Shown: piece by piece, positions 9,084-17,343 of the stretch | Position numbering within the stretch: the stretch's first letter is position 1 | Layout of the letters: each line of letters begins with the position of its first letter | From: Prochlorothrix hollandica PCC 9006 = CALU 1027 | Lineage (GTDB): Bacteria > Cyanobacteriota > Cyanobacteriia > Prochlorotrichales > Prochlorotrichaceae | Reading direction: 5' to 3' | Length of the DNA stretch: 64,000 nt | NCBI RefSeq assembly: GCF_000332315.1 | Contig: NZ_KB235937.1 | Coordinates: 766,675 to 830,674, forward strand | Made by a program: the position numbers and the translations under genes | Notes under the pieces: model-generated | The model's database searches: none | Seen by the model: the letters and a program-made list of their open reading frames with translations, nothing else | Told to the model about the DNA's origin: nothing

Positions 9084-9404
9084 AACCGTAACCGTCCCAG
9101 GCTCAGGTTTGTAGTAGCGACTTCAGTCGCTCAGGTTTGTAGTAGCGACTGAAGTCGCTCAAGTTTGTAGTAGCGACTTCAGTCGCTCAGGTTCGTAGTA
9201 GCGACTTCAGTCGCTCAGGTTTGTAGTAGCGACTTCAGTCGCTCAGGTTTGTAGCTTCCTGGAGGGGAACGACTGAAGTCGTTATTACGAACGTAACCGT
9301 GCCAGGTATTTAACGAAGATTGATCGTTTCAGACTGACATAGCTGAAACCTTTTAAACTCGTTCGCTACCAACCGCGATCGGAGTCTCTGGGACGGTTAC
9401 GGCT
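9084..9404 (+). repeat. Repeat E, copy 1, with five 28-bp hairpin units
   Basis: The 613-base gap between kinase and phosphatase genes holds this block. It contains five 28-bp units of the form GTTTGTAGTAGCGACTTCAG followed by TCGCTCAG, then a variant unit and a unique tail ending in GGGACGGTTAC. Each unit has the inverted repeat GCGACT/AGTCGC. An inverted, shorter-array copy is at 25101-25363. The remainder, 8814-9083, shows only short imperfect repeats (CTAGGCTGGCCTAA type). Confidence 0.9.
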
Positions 9405-9426
9405 AAACCGCCATGGGGTAAACCCC

Positions 9427-10362
9427 TTAAAGCATTAACGTCGCCATATTCGGCTTAACCTTAGCCCGGATCGCGATCGCCGTAATATTGTCATGGCCGT
9501 TGCACTCATTGGCCAACTCCATCAGTTCGATCATACCCTGATCTAAATTGGTGCGAGAACTCAGCAGCGGTTTGATGTGGGTTTCTGCGGACTCCTCCAA
9601 CAGATCATTATCCGAGAGACCATCGGAACAGAGCAAAAAGAGGGTGTCCTCGTTCAGTTCCAAGCAGGTAATATCGGGATCTACGCAATTATTGTCTCTG
9701 GGTCCCAGGGCTTGGGTCAGTTGATAGGCATCAGGCATGGCATAGGCCACCTCCGGATCCACACCCCGCTGGATTTCCAATTGTCCCAGTTCATGATCCA
9801 AGGTCAACAGTTCCAGCCCCTTCTTGCGGGTATAGCGATAGATGCGGCTATCCCCCACATGGGCAATGGCCACATGGGTATTATGGAGCAGCAACATGAC
9901 CAAGGTGGTGCCCATGCGACCACTGCCATAGCTGGAACTGTCCTGGTTGGCCCGATAGAGGTCTTGGTTGGCCCCCAAAATCGCCTCCCGAATCATGGCC
10001 TCGCTGGGCAGCTTATCCCAGGTGTGGGTCTCAAAAAATTGCTTAATAAAATTGGCCGCCTTAGCACTGGCCACTTCCCCTGCCGCATGGCCCCCCATCC
10101 CATCGCAGAGAACATAGAGACCGTGGGCTTGGAGGCTGCGCCCTTGGGGATTTTCAAGGCGCTTAATCAAGGTTTGAATCACAAACTCATCTTCGTTGTG
10201 ATTGCGCTGCTGTCCCACATCGGTTTGACCCGCATCATCTAAGCTCACTAGTTGCATGGGCAGCACAACGGTGGGGGAGTCATCGCCATGGCTGGCACCC
10301 GCTTCTGATGCCATGAAGACGTTAACAGTGGCAGAATCTGGGGAGTTAAGGTCTGGAGTCAT
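9427..10362 (-). CDS. PP2C-family (PPM) serine/threonine protein phosphatase
   Basis: The 311-residue protein dephosphorylates phosphoserine/threonine in a metal-dependent way. PPM motifs appear in order: DVGQQRNHNEDEF (metal-binding Asp/Glu), LCDGMGGHAAGEVAS, AHVGDSRIYRY, TQALG, LCSDGLSDN and GHDNITAIAI. There is no transmembrane segment; the protein has a Ser/Thr-rich N-terminus of about 40 residues and ends shortly after the catalytic domain. It lies 613 bases upstream of the FHA kinase on the same strand, so the two may act on shared targets; co-transcription across the repeat-filled gap is doubtful. Confidence 0.95.
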   Translation of the reverse strand: MTPDLNSPDSATVNVFMASEAGASHGDDSPTVVLPMQLVSLDDAGQTDVGQQRNHNEDEFVIQTLIKRLENPQGRSLQAHGLYVLCDGMGGHAAGEVASAKAANFIKQFFETHTWDKLPSEAMIREAILGANQDLYRANQDSSSYGSGRMGTTLVMLLLHNTHVAIAHVGDSRIYRYTRKKGLELLTLDHELGQLEIQRGVDPEVAYAMPDAYQLTQALGPRDNNCVDPDITCLELNEDTLFLLCSDGLSDNDLLEESAETHIKPLLSSRTNLDQGMIELMELANECNGHDNITAIAIRAKVKPNMATLML

Positions 10363-10450
10363 AGGTTCAGTTCAGAGTCACTCAGAGGGTATATCAAATC
10401 AAGCCACAATAGAGCATGGGCCTTAAGAGCAGCATCAGGCCACCGTCAGG

Positions 10451-10485
10451 ATTTATCAAAAATTTGGGTAAAAACCCCGTCCTTC
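10451..10485 (-). mobile_element. IS200/IS605-type right-end fragment
   Basis: On the minus strand GGACGGGGTTTTTACCC followed by AAATTTTTGATA matches the right ends at 46612-46653 and 23997-24035. The hairpin's first arm is missing; repeat A copy 4 begins exactly at the loop TA, so A apparently inserted into this end and the remainder was lost. Confidence 0.65.
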
Positions 10486-10588
10486 TACAGCAGTCCGAAA
10501 TGGGTCGTGTGGTGTGCGCCCGGACGACGCACACCACACCAAGGGTTTCAGCCATCGAGATGCCTACAACTGATTTAGGGTTGCTGTA
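10486..10588 (-). mobile_element. MITE-like repeat A, copy 4
   Basis: 103-bp A element in minus orientation. It joins directly to a truncated IS605-type right end on its left, and a short GGCAAAGCAAGA tandem repeat follows it at about 10592-10630. Confidence 0.85.
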
Positions 10589-10647
10589 GCAGAGAAGCAA
10601 GAGGCAAAGCAAGAGGCAAAGCAAGAGGAGGGGCTAGGGGAAGACCA

Positions 10648-11127
10648 CTAAAAGGGACGGAGACGGGTGACCTTAAGGGTAAATTCACCCCCAGCCCCTT
10701 CCCCAAAGGAACGAACTCGCACAATGTAGTCGCCCTGGGTGGTAATGCGAGTGAACAGGAGGGAGTTGGTGGTGCCATCGGGTCCATCGTCGTTTTCACC
10801 AATGGTCATTCCTCCTTGGCCCAATAACATCACCACCGTATCAAAGCTATCGGAGGTTAAGTCAATGGCGACTTGATCGCCTGTTTCGAGGGAAATGGCA
10901 TAGTCCCGTGCGTAGCCCCCTTGGCCGGTGGGAATGTCAAGATCGCTCAAAACATCGGTAATTTCGTTGCTAGAAGGCAAGGAAATGGGGGTATAAAAAC
11001 GGGATTGGGCCAGGGCATCAGGGATAGTTAGGGTCAATGATCCAGCCAGGGTGAGGGTAGCCGCCAGCGATCGCAACCAAGGGCGCACCAGCCGGGATAG
11101 GGATAAAGGGGTTAACGGAACAGTCAT
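10648..11127 (-). CDS. Secreted PPC-domain protein
   Basis: The 159-residue protein has a Sec signal peptide (basic MTVPLTPLSLSRLVRPWLRS, hydrophobic core LAATLTLAGSLTLTI, cleavage after DALA). The mature part reads like a single bacterial pre-peptidase C-terminal (PPC) beta-sandwich: RDYAISLETGDQVAIDLTSD, SFDTVVMLLGQGG, ENDDGPDGTTNSLLFTRITT and GDYIVRVRSFGEGAGGEFTL. PPC domains usually accompany secreted proteases or act as structural or binding modules; here it stands alone, so the role is unknown. It is likely periplasmic or extracellular. It is not in an obvious operon; the next 263 bases (11128-11390) hold no gene. Confidence 0.8.
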   Translation of the reverse strand: MTVPLTPLSLSRLVRPWLRSLAATLTLAGSLTLTIPDALAQSRFYTPISLPSSNEITDVLSDLDIPTGQGGYARDYAISLETGDQVAIDLTSDSFDTVVMLLGQGGMTIGENDDGPDGTTNSLLFTRITTQGDYIVRVRSFGEGAGGEFTLKVTRLRPF

Positions 11128-11390
11128 GGCAACGTCTCACTTTAAAATCATGGGGAGGGTTAGAATCCCTGGCGTTCAACGTCCCTGACGTTCAAGGGCT
11201 AAACACCTGAACCTGAACGGAGAACCCACACTATAAACCTTAGGGTTCAATGGGGGAAAATGGGTTGGGTCCCCCTGAAAATCATGGAAAATCTTAGGAA
11301 AGTTGCAGCGCTTCCGGCAGGCTACCCATCTATAAGCCTAGACAGGTGTTAAGCCTAGGCGGTTGCCGATCGCCGGTGCAGAAAACCTCC

Positions 11391-11720
11391 CTAGGGTTGC
11401 GTCCCCCCATACAAAGCATCAGGATAAACCACCGCTTCTTGATGGGTGAGCAGATGGCAGTCGCTACGGGCATAGGCAACACAGGTCACCGTAAACCCCT
11501 GTTGTCGTTCTGGTTCCTGGAGAAACCGCTGTTCCCGTTGATCCACCTCCCCGTAAACCACTTTGGCGAGGCAAACCGAACATTCCCCCTGAAGACAACC
11601 GGCGGGCAGTCGAATCCCTGCTGCGTCTGCCACGTCCAAAATATACTGATCATCGGGCACCGCCAGGGTGCGATCGAGGCTGCCGTCAGGGCTAGACAGG
11701 CGCACCTGATACACCGCCAT
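11391..11720 (-). CDS. Plant-type 2Fe-2S ferredoxin-like protein
   Basis: The 109-residue protein has the CX4CX2C cluster-binding loop CLQGECSVC near residues 42-50 and a fourth Cys in VTCVAYARSDCHL near 77, the plant-type [2Fe-2S] arrangement. It therefore carries one electron at a time in the cytosol; its redox partner is unknown. Compared with photosynthetic PetF it is longer at both ends, so a specialised ferredoxin is more likely. It starts 2 bases after the stop of the glycosyltransferase gene upstream, and its ribosome site (GGGAGG) is embedded in the last codons of that gene, so the two are probably translated together. Confidence 0.88.
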   Translation of the reverse strand: MAVYQVRLSSPDGSLDRTLAVPDDQYILDVADAAGIRLPAGCLQGECSVCLAKVVYGEVDQREQRFLQEPERQQGFTVTCVAYARSDCHLLTHQEAVVYPDALYGGTQP

Positions 11721-11722
11721 GG

Positions 11723-12652
11723 TTAGTGACCTCCCGCCAGGGCATCCAGCACTTGTTGGGGAGCGATGTCTTCCACGTTGCCTGTGGCGGACTGGAGACC
11801 CACAAAACGATCGCTTTGGGGCAAATACCGTTCAATTTTGGCGGCTCCCAACAGGGCAATGGTAAAGGTTTGCACCGCCACCGCCAGTTGTAAGGTTTTC
11901 CCTTCCGTACACAGCACCAGGTTAGCTCCGGCAATGAGAGCTGCCAGTTTTGCCGGTTCTTCCGGTACGAGCACTTTATAAGTAACCCCTGCCTCCTGAA
12001 GCACCGAGGGCAGCGCGGTCATGTCCTCGTCTTCCGTTAAAACAATGGGCAGAGTGGGTTGCTGTTCCTGGATGTTTTTCAGCACCAGCTTCCAGTTCCG
12101 GTTGGGGTAGCGTTCCCCGGTGGCATCCACCAACAGATAGCCCCCACTGATGCCCAAGCGTTGTTGTTCCGCCTCGGCCCACTGGAGATCTTTGCGGGGA
12201 ATCGTCAGGGTCGTTTCGGGACAGGGCTGGTTCACCCCCACCCCTTGCAGCAGGTCATGGTAGCGCTGGGCCAAATATTGGGCAGGCTTATCGAGAATGG
12301 CTTGGGTGAGAAAGGGGGTACCTTGCCCCGCAAATCCCAGGCGTTCAGGAATACCCGTGAGCCACAGCAGCAACCCCACGGCCCAACCCCCTTGGGCGGT
12401 AATGGCCAGTTCATACTCCTGTTCTCGGATAACCCCTAGGAGGTTGCTCCAGTCCGCAAGGCTGTTGCGATCGCTGAAGTTATAAGGAATTGCTTTGCGC
12501 ACTGTGGAAGCGACGCGGTATGCGCCCACGGATGAGGGGTCGGTGACCACATCGATCGTGGCGTTAGGGTACAGGCGTTTGAGGGTCTCTAGGGTTGGGA
12601 AAAAGAGAATTTGATCGCTAATTCCGCCAGGGACAAGGGCCAATATATGCAT
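11723..12652 (-). CDS. Glycosyltransferase family 9 (heptosyltransferase-like) protein
   Basis: The 309-residue protein starts MHILALVPGGISDQILFFPT, the family 9 nucleotide-sugar transferase N-terminus (in LPS heptosyltransferases, GGLGDxLLxxP). The two-domain GT-B layout is visible, with LLVDATGERYPNRNWKL starting the second half and a late IAGANLVLCTEGKTLQLAVA segment in place of the usual GPDTGPLHLA. The sugar donor and acceptor cannot be read from sequence; cyanobacterial homologues of this kind are widespread but, to my knowledge, uncharacterised. It is cytosolic or membrane-associated. The first gene of a two-gene unit with the ferredoxin. Confidence 0.75.
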   Translation of the reverse strand: MHILALVPGGISDQILFFPTLETLKRLYPNATIDVVTDPSSVGAYRVASTVRKAIPYNFSDRNSLADWSNLLGVIREQEYELAITAQGGWAVGLLLWLTGIPERLGFAGQGTPFLTQAILDKPAQYLAQRYHDLLQGVGVNQPCPETTLTIPRKDLQWAEAEQQRLGISGGYLLVDATGERYPNRNWKLVLKNIQEQQPTLPIVLTEDEDMTALPSVLQEAGVTYKVLVPEEPAKLAALIAGANLVLCTEGKTLQLAVAVQTFTIALLGAAKIERYLPQSDRFVGLQSATGNVEDIAPQQVLDALAGGH

Positions 12653-12742
12653 GGTGAAGGATTACCTGTGTGCTCTAGGGCGGCGACAGCGCAGCCATCG
12701 GTTGCCACGCAACCTCCAAACCTGGGTCCAAGGGAACGTTTC

Positions 12743-12821
12743 GGGTATCAACTTAAGCCGGGACAGTGGGGCGCTGTGTCCCACTGTCCCGTTCATCTTG
12801 TCCCGCTTTCAGCGGTAAGCC
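12743..12821 (-). repeat. Palindromic repeat B, copy 1
   Basis: About 79 bp: minus-strand consensus GCTTACCGCTGAAAGCGGGA, an inner palindrome (GGGACAGTGGGGCGC ... CCCACTGTCCC) and end GATACCC. Lies between the glycosyltransferase and the DUF2470 gene, close to both promoters. Same family as the other B copies. Confidence 0.88.
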
Positions 12822-12985
12822 GGAAAGTTTCCTCCAGAGCTGAGGCTGGGGGGTTGTTGTAGACAGGTCTATTAAACCGTTTTCAAATTGAGCTTGCAAG
12901 ATAGAGAATAGGTCTACCTCCCCCTGGGTGGGAGATTTCAAAGCATTACTTAACAGCATTCCGGCAAGGATGATTCAAAACCACC

Positions 12986-13261
12986 ATGACTAACTCGTTT
13001 CCCCCCGCCGTGAGCGATCGCATCTGTCGCCACATGAATCAGGATCACAGCGATGCGGTCGCCCGCTATGCCCAGACCTTTGGCCAAATCCCCGATGCTA
13101 CGGCTGCCACGATGCTGAGCATTGATGCGGACGGGATGAATCTCCAGGTGCAAGTGGGGGAGGTGTCCCAACCCCTCCGGATTCCCTTTGACCATACCTT
13201 GGTGGATGCCAAAGATGCCCACCAGACCCTGGTGGCTATGCTCCAACAGATGGAGAGATAA
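12986..13261 (+). CDS. Stand-alone DUF2470 domain protein
   Basis: The 91-residue protein matches the DUF2470 domain that usually follows the split-barrel flavin/haem-binding domain of HugZ-like or glutamyl-tRNA-reductase-binding proteins: RICRHMNQDHSDAVARYAQT, a central IDADGMNLQV strand, and LRIPFDHTLVDAKDAHQTLV. Here the domain is alone. In related proteins it contributes to haem binding or to regulation of tetrapyrrole synthesis; for this gene the function is unknown. It is divergent from the glycosyltransferase/ferredoxin unit and preceded by a B repeat. Confidence 0.82.
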   Translation: MTNSFPPAVSDRICRHMNQDHSDAVARYAQTFGQIPDATAATMLSIDADGMNLQVQVGEVSQPLRIPFDHTLVDAKDAHQTLVAMLQQMER

Positions 13262-13284
13262 ACCGGCTGGGGGGATGGTGAAAC

Positions 13285-13452
13285 CGTGTATCCACCTATT
13301 GCTCTAAACCCCGAAATCCTAATCTTGGCCCCCCGATGCCCCCAATCCTGGGGGGAACTGCAATCTTGTTCCCCTCCAAGGAGGGGCTAGGGGTGGGTTT
13401 AACCTGGCGATCGCAGCAGAGGATTAGAAATACGTCGAGTTATGGGTACACG
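13285..13452 (-). mobile_element. MITE F, copy 1 (one internal 30-bp unit)
   Basis: 168-bp element with inverted ends CGTGTATCCA and TGGGTACACG. It contains one copy of the unit GGAGGGGCTAGGGGTGG. The copy at 40541-40828 is the same element in the other orientation with five such units. It lies just after the cyclase stop codon. Confidence 0.9.
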
Positions 13453-13460
13453 GTAGGGAT

Positions 13461-14675
13461 CTAGGGGGTAGGCGATCGCCGCCCTGCAAACAAATAGGTC
13501 ATCATGTCCCCTTTCCCCTTGATGTGAACCTTGCCCCACTGTTCAAAGCGATACTTGTGCTGAAGGCGCTGATAGGTGGACTCCGTCACCTGGATCTTGC
13601 CCGGTAACCCCTGGGACTCCATGCGGCTGGCCACATTGACTGCATCCCCCCATAGGTCATAACTAAACTTGTGGAGACCAATCACCCCCGCCACCACGGT
13701 TCCCGTATTAATGCCAATGCGTAACCGCAAGGGTTTGTTGTCTTGCCGACGAAACCGACGGATTTCGTGGTTCATGGCGATGGCCATTTCCATAATCGCT
13801 TCGGCATGGTTCGGCTGGCAGGTAGGCACGCCCCCCGCCACCATATAGGCATCGCCAATGGTTTTAATTTTCTCTAGACCCAACTGGGCCGCAAGGCGAT
13901 CGAAGCCGGAAAACACTTCACTCAGCAACCGCACCAACGTCAACGCCGGCAGGTGGCTGGCCAAGGTGGTGAAACCGACAATATCCGCAAATAAAATCGT
14001 GGCCTCTTCAAAACGCTGGGCTGGGTTCGTTTCCCCCTGTTTCAACTGTTCCGCAATGGCCTTCGGCAAAACATTGAGCAACAGCCGTTCCGACTTTTCC
14101 TGTTCCTCCCGCAATGCCTGCTCCGCCAGGGTACGCTCCCGCACCTCCGCCAACAACAGTTGGTTTTGTTGATGCAAATGCTGGGACTGTTGATTGAGGC
14201 GCTTTTGAAGCAAGGTCAGCAGGGTAGGACTGGAGACAGAGGTAGCCACAGTGGGCCAAGGGCGATGGCTGGACTGGAGCATTAAGCACTGCCGTTGGGT
14301 CCGCAGGCACTGGGTTACTTCCGCTGAACTGAGAGGTTCCAGCAGATAGGCCACTGCCCCCGCCTCAAAGACCAAGGTGCGGGCTTCTGGACTGCTATCT
14401 TCCCCTAAGATCACCACCGGAATCGATCGGGTGCGGGGATTAGCCTGCAACATTTCACACAACCGCACCCCACTCAGATCCCCACCAACACCCGCTAAGA
14501 CCAACAGGTCTGGGGGATCAGTCTGCACCTGATCCAACGCTGCCCGCCCCCCGTCTAGTCGAGAAGGCTCGTAACCCTGGCTTAGGGCAGCTTCGGCCAA
14601 TATCATCCAACTCACCGGAGTGAGATTCACCATCAAAACAGAGCAGGGGCAGGGAGTTTGGGTCACAATAGTCAT
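13461..14675 (-). CDS. Class III adenylate cyclase with a degenerate receiver domain
   Basis: The 404-residue soluble protein has three parts. Residues about 12-125 look like a response-regulator receiver, but the phosphoacceptor Asp is replaced (DLLVLAGV), the N-terminal acidic pair is absent and the conserved Lys reads as Glu (LLEPLSS). Residues about 155-205 form a coiled coil ending in LLLNVLPKAIAEQL. Residues 215-395 are a class III cyclase: FADIVGFT with a metal-binding Asp, EKIKTIGDAYM and YDLWGDAVNVASRMES. The Lys and Asp at the purine-specifying positions indicate ATP, hence cAMP. A cyclic-nucleotide-binding protein is encoded at 60.1 kb. Regulation by phosphorylation of this receiver seems unlikely. 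Confidence 0.92.
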   Translation of the reverse strand: MTIVTQTPCPCSVLMVNLTPVSWMILAEAALSQGYEPSRLDGGRAALDQVQTDPPDLLVLAGVGGDLSGVRLCEMLQANPRTRSIPVVILGEDSSPEARTLVFEAGAVAYLLEPLSSAEVTQCLRTQRQCLMLQSSHRPWPTVATSVSSPTLLTLLQKRLNQQSQHLHQQNQLLLAEVRERTLAEQALREEQEKSERLLLNVLPKAIAEQLKQGETNPAQRFEEATILFADIVGFTTLASHLPALTLVRLLSEVFSGFDRLAAQLGLEKIKTIGDAYMVAGGVPTCQPNHAEAIMEMAIAMNHEIRRFRRQDNKPLRLRIGINTGTVVAGVIGLHKFSYDLWGDAVNVASRMESQGLPGKIQVTESTYQRLQHKYRFEQWGKVHIKGKGDMMTYLFAGRRSPTP

Positions 14676-14821
14676 CCATCCCTAGGCCAACGCCAAGGTC
14701 TTTAGCAAATAGACTCATCCCAACCGTCACCCGTCCCCCGATCGGAAAGTGTGTCTCTGGCATTGTGGACAAGTCTAATACTCTTGTTTCTAAATCGATG
14801 ACCCTGAACCCGGATTTCCCT

Positions 14822-14876
14822 TGATATTACTGGGGCGTATTACTGGAGCATATTACTGGGGCGTATTACTGGGGCG
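14822..14876. repeat. Short tandem repeat (ATTACTGGGGCGT type)
   Basis: Four imperfect units of about 13 bases precede the stop of the small membrane protein gene; the last unit runs into a HIP1-like GCGATCGC. Confidence 0.7.
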
Positions 14877-15120
14877 ATCGCCACTGCTGCCAGCGCTGCC
14901 CCAGCCAACCTCCCACACCGCTAACCAACGCCCCCGCCATCAACAACCCAATGGCAGGTTGAAACAGGGGCTGCCACAAGCCATACCACAGATCCAAACC
15001 CAAGGGAACCTGCACCATACGTCCCCCCACCGCCGCCAAAAACCAAAGGCAACTGGCCAGCACAAAGAAGAAGTTCAGCATCAAAATAGTGTTAATCCAG
15101 CGCAAAAAAGGCAGATTCAT
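14866..15120 (-). CDS. Small two-helix membrane protein, unknown function
   Basis: The 84-residue protein has two hydrophobic stretches (about residues 10-32, LMLNFFFVLASCLWFLA, and 53-73, QPAIGLLMAGALVSGVGGWL) and a short polar C-terminus. I do not recognise a family. It is transcribed on its own between the cyclase and the Npun_F0494-like gene. The start at 15120 gives a plausible MNLPFLRW beginning. The sequence is consistent with a conserved cyanobacterial membrane protein, but this cannot be tested here. Confidence 0.6.
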   Translation of the reverse strand: MNLPFLRWINTILMLNFFFVLASCLWFLAAVGGRMVQVPLGLDLWYGLWQPLFQPAIGLLMAGALVSGVGGWLGQRWQQWRSPQ

Positions 15121-15161
15121 AGCTTTTGCGTCATAAAGTTATTTTTCTAGGGTAGCAGGGG

Positions 15162-15240
15162 CGTACCGCTGCCAGCGGGACAAGATTAACGGAACCGTGG
15201 GGCGCTCCGTGCCCCGCTGCCCCGGCTTAAGTGGATACCC
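15162..15240 (+). repeat. Palindromic repeat B, copy 2
   Basis: About 79 bp, TACCGCTGCCAGCGGGAC at the left and GGCTTAAGTGGATACCC at the right, with a GGGGCGCTCCGTGCCCC inner hairpin. Lies upstream of the 144-residue protein gene. Confidence 0.88.
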
Positions 15241-15276
15241 AGCAGGTATCATGTTGACACGAGCAGCCCCAGTTTT

Positions 15277-15711
15277 GTGTCCCTAACCCCGTCCCTAAGC
15301 CCCATCACCATGCCCTCCGAACCCCCAGCCGTTGGCATTCCCTATTCCCCCAAAACCCTCCAACGGGCGAGTCTGGCCCTCCGGTGTTCCCGTTTCTGTC
15401 TGCCCCTCTTTCAAGCCATGCAACAGCGCAGTGTCCCCCTGGGATCCGTGGTTGCACCCCAGGGCATGAACCAGGGCTATACCCGCCGTGGCCTCACGGA
15501 AGCCGCCGCAGAATGGGATTTCAAGTGGCTGATTCAGGTGGGGATTTTACGGCGGGAAGTGGACGGCCAAGGCATTACCGACAGCTTTCGCCTCACCCCC
15601 CTCGGCCATCGTTTGCTGGAACAATGGCAAGGTCCAGAGTCCTTCGCCACCCCCACCATGGGCGATCGCCTTTATAATGCACTGAACCGCTGGCTACGGT
15701 TGACCCTGTAG
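15277..15711 (+). CDS. Conserved cyanobacterial protein (Npun_F0494-like)
   Basis: The frame encodes 144 residues; the ATG at 15310 (MPSEPPAVGI) is an alternative start. The conserved core is YSPKTLQRASLALRCSRFCL, then GYTRRGLTEAAAEWDFKWLI and VGILRREVDGQGITDSFRLT with PLGHRLLEQW. It looks like a small helical winged-helix-type fold, given the EAAAEWDFKWLIQVGIL-basic-wing pattern, but that is inference. I recall this as a family found only in cyanobacteria, named after Npun_F0494, without known function. It precedes cobQ by 110 bases on the same strand. Confidence 0.65.
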   Translation: MSLTPSLSPITMPSEPPAVGIPYSPKTLQRASLALRCSRFCLPLFQAMQQRSVPLGSVVAPQGMNQGYTRRGLTEAAAEWDFKWLIQVGILRREVDGQGITDSFRLTPLGHRLLEQWQGPESFATPTMGDRLYNALNRWLRLTL

Positions 15712-15820
15712 CCATTGCCTAAGCCATGCCCTAGCGTCATCAACAATCCTGGAGATTGCACCAGAGCAGCAAGGTATAGATTTACCGTTACATTAGAACG
15801 TTTAAGAGTTCCCCAAGCCT

Positions 15821-17299
15821 ATGCGTGCTCTGATGGTGGTAGGTACCACCTCCCATGCCGGAAAAAGCCTGCTGACCACTGCCATTTGCCGCATTTTAAT
15901 GCGTCAGGGTTGGCGAGTAACCCCGTTTAAGGGGCAGAACATGGCCTTGAACTCCTACGTCACTGCCAGCGGGGGGGAAATTGGCTATGCCCAGGCGGTG
16001 CAGGCATGGGCAGCAGGGATAACCCCCCGCATTGAAATGAATCCCATTTTACTCAAGCCCCAGGGCAACATGACCTCCCAGGTGATTTTAGAGGGACGGG
16101 CGATCGGCACCACCACCGCCGAGAATTATTATGAAACCTTTTTCCAGCGGGGCTGGCAAGCGATCACCGACTCCTTACGGCACCTAGAAGATGATTTTGA
16201 TGTAGTGGTCTGTGAAGGAGCCGGGAGTCCCGCTGAGATTAACCTCAAACACCGCGATCTAACCAATATGCGGATCGCCAAGCACCTCAACGCTCCCACA
16301 TTGCTGGTGGTGGATATCGATCGCGGGGGAGCCTTTGCCCATGTGGTGGGTACCCTGGAACTCCTGGAACCCGATGAACGGGCCTTAATTAAAGGCATTG
16401 TGATCAATAAATTTCGGGGTCGCAAATCGATCCTCGATCCGGGCCTAACCTGGCTGGAAGAACGCACCGGCATCCCTGTGCTGGGGGTTATTCCGTGGAT
16501 TAATCAGGTCTTTCCCTCGGAGGATTCCCTAGACTTGCTAGAGCGGCGGGGTCATCGGAAACACGCGGATTTAACCCTGGCCGTGGTGCGCCTGCCCCAT
16601 ATTTCCAACTTCACCGACTTCGATCCCCTAGAGTCGGAACCCTGTGTGCGGGTGCGCTATGTGGAACTGGGGGAAGCCCTCAACTATCCCGACGCGGTGA
16701 TCTTGCCGGGATCAAAAACGACGATCGCCGATCTATTAGCCATCCAGAACACCGGACTGGCCCAGGAAATTTGCACCTATGCCGCCGCCGGCGGCACCGT
16801 GATGGGGATTTGCGGCGGATTCCAAATGTTAGGCCAGAGCATCATCGATACCGAAGGCGTTGAAGGCCATGAAGGCCGGTTCCCCGGCTTAGATCTGCTG
16901 CCGTTACGCACCTACTTTGGGGAACATAAGGTGACCCGCCAACGCCAGGTAACCTCTAAATATCCCCAGGATGGTCTGCCGATCCACGGCTATGAATTGC
17001 ACCAAGGCTATAGTAAGGTGCTGTCTGAAACCAGCCCTAGCGCCATGGCTCTCTTTGACGAGTCTAGCCTGGGTCTCGTCAGCACCAATCAAGCCATCTG
17101 GGGAACTTACCTCCACGGCATTTTTGATAATGGCCCTTGGCGGCGGGCATGGCTCAACCGCCTCCGCCAACAGCGGGGACTCAAAGCATTGCCCACAGGC
17201 ATCGCTAACTACCGCACCGAACGGGACGCTATGTTAGATCACTTAGCAGACGTGGTGACCGAACATCTGGACTTGTCGCCAATCCTGAACCAGTTTTAG
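15821..17299 (+). CDS. cobQ: Cobyric acid synthase
   Basis: CobQ amidates four carboxyl groups of adenosylcobyrinic acid a,c-diamide using glutamine and ATP in cobalamin synthesis. The 492-residue protein has the N-terminal ATP-binding fold (MVVGTTSHAGKSLLTTAICR, with FKGQNMALNSYVTASGGEIG following) and a C-terminal class I-like glutaminase with the nucleophile Cys in GTVMGICGGFQMLG and the His in GTYLHGIFDN. Length is normal for the family. No cobalamin riboswitch is evident in the 110 bases upstream. It is followed after 44 bases by a GNAT gene on the same strand. Confidence 0.96.
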   Translation: MRALMVVGTTSHAGKSLLTTAICRILMRQGWRVTPFKGQNMALNSYVTASGGEIGYAQAVQAWAAGITPRIEMNPILLKPQGNMTSQVILEGRAIGTTTAENYYETFFQRGWQAITDSLRHLEDDFDVVVCEGAGSPAEINLKHRDLTNMRIAKHLNAPTLLVVDIDRGGAFAHVVGTLELLEPDERALIKGIVINKFRGRKSILDPGLTWLEERTGIPVLGVIPWINQVFPSEDSLDLLERRGHRKHADLTLAVVRLPHISNFTDFDPLESEPCVRVRYVELGEALNYPDAVILPGSKTTIADLLAIQNTGLAQEICTYAAAGGTVMGICGGFQMLGQSIIDTEGVEGHEGRFPGLDLLPLRTYFGEHKVTRQRQVTSKYPQDGLPIHGYELHQGYSKVLSETSPSAMALFDESSLGLVSTNQAIWGTYLHGIFDNGPWRRAWLNRLRQQRGLKALPTGIANYRTERDAMLDHLADVVTEHLDLSPILNQF

Positions 17300-17343
17300 G
17301 GGCAGTTCATCCCCTCCCACCTTGCCTATTCCCCTGTCCTGCT

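Noticed and set aside
9100-9260. CRISPR array (28-bp repeats)
   Set aside because: The units are directly adjacent with no variable spacers and contain full palindromes; no cas gene is near.
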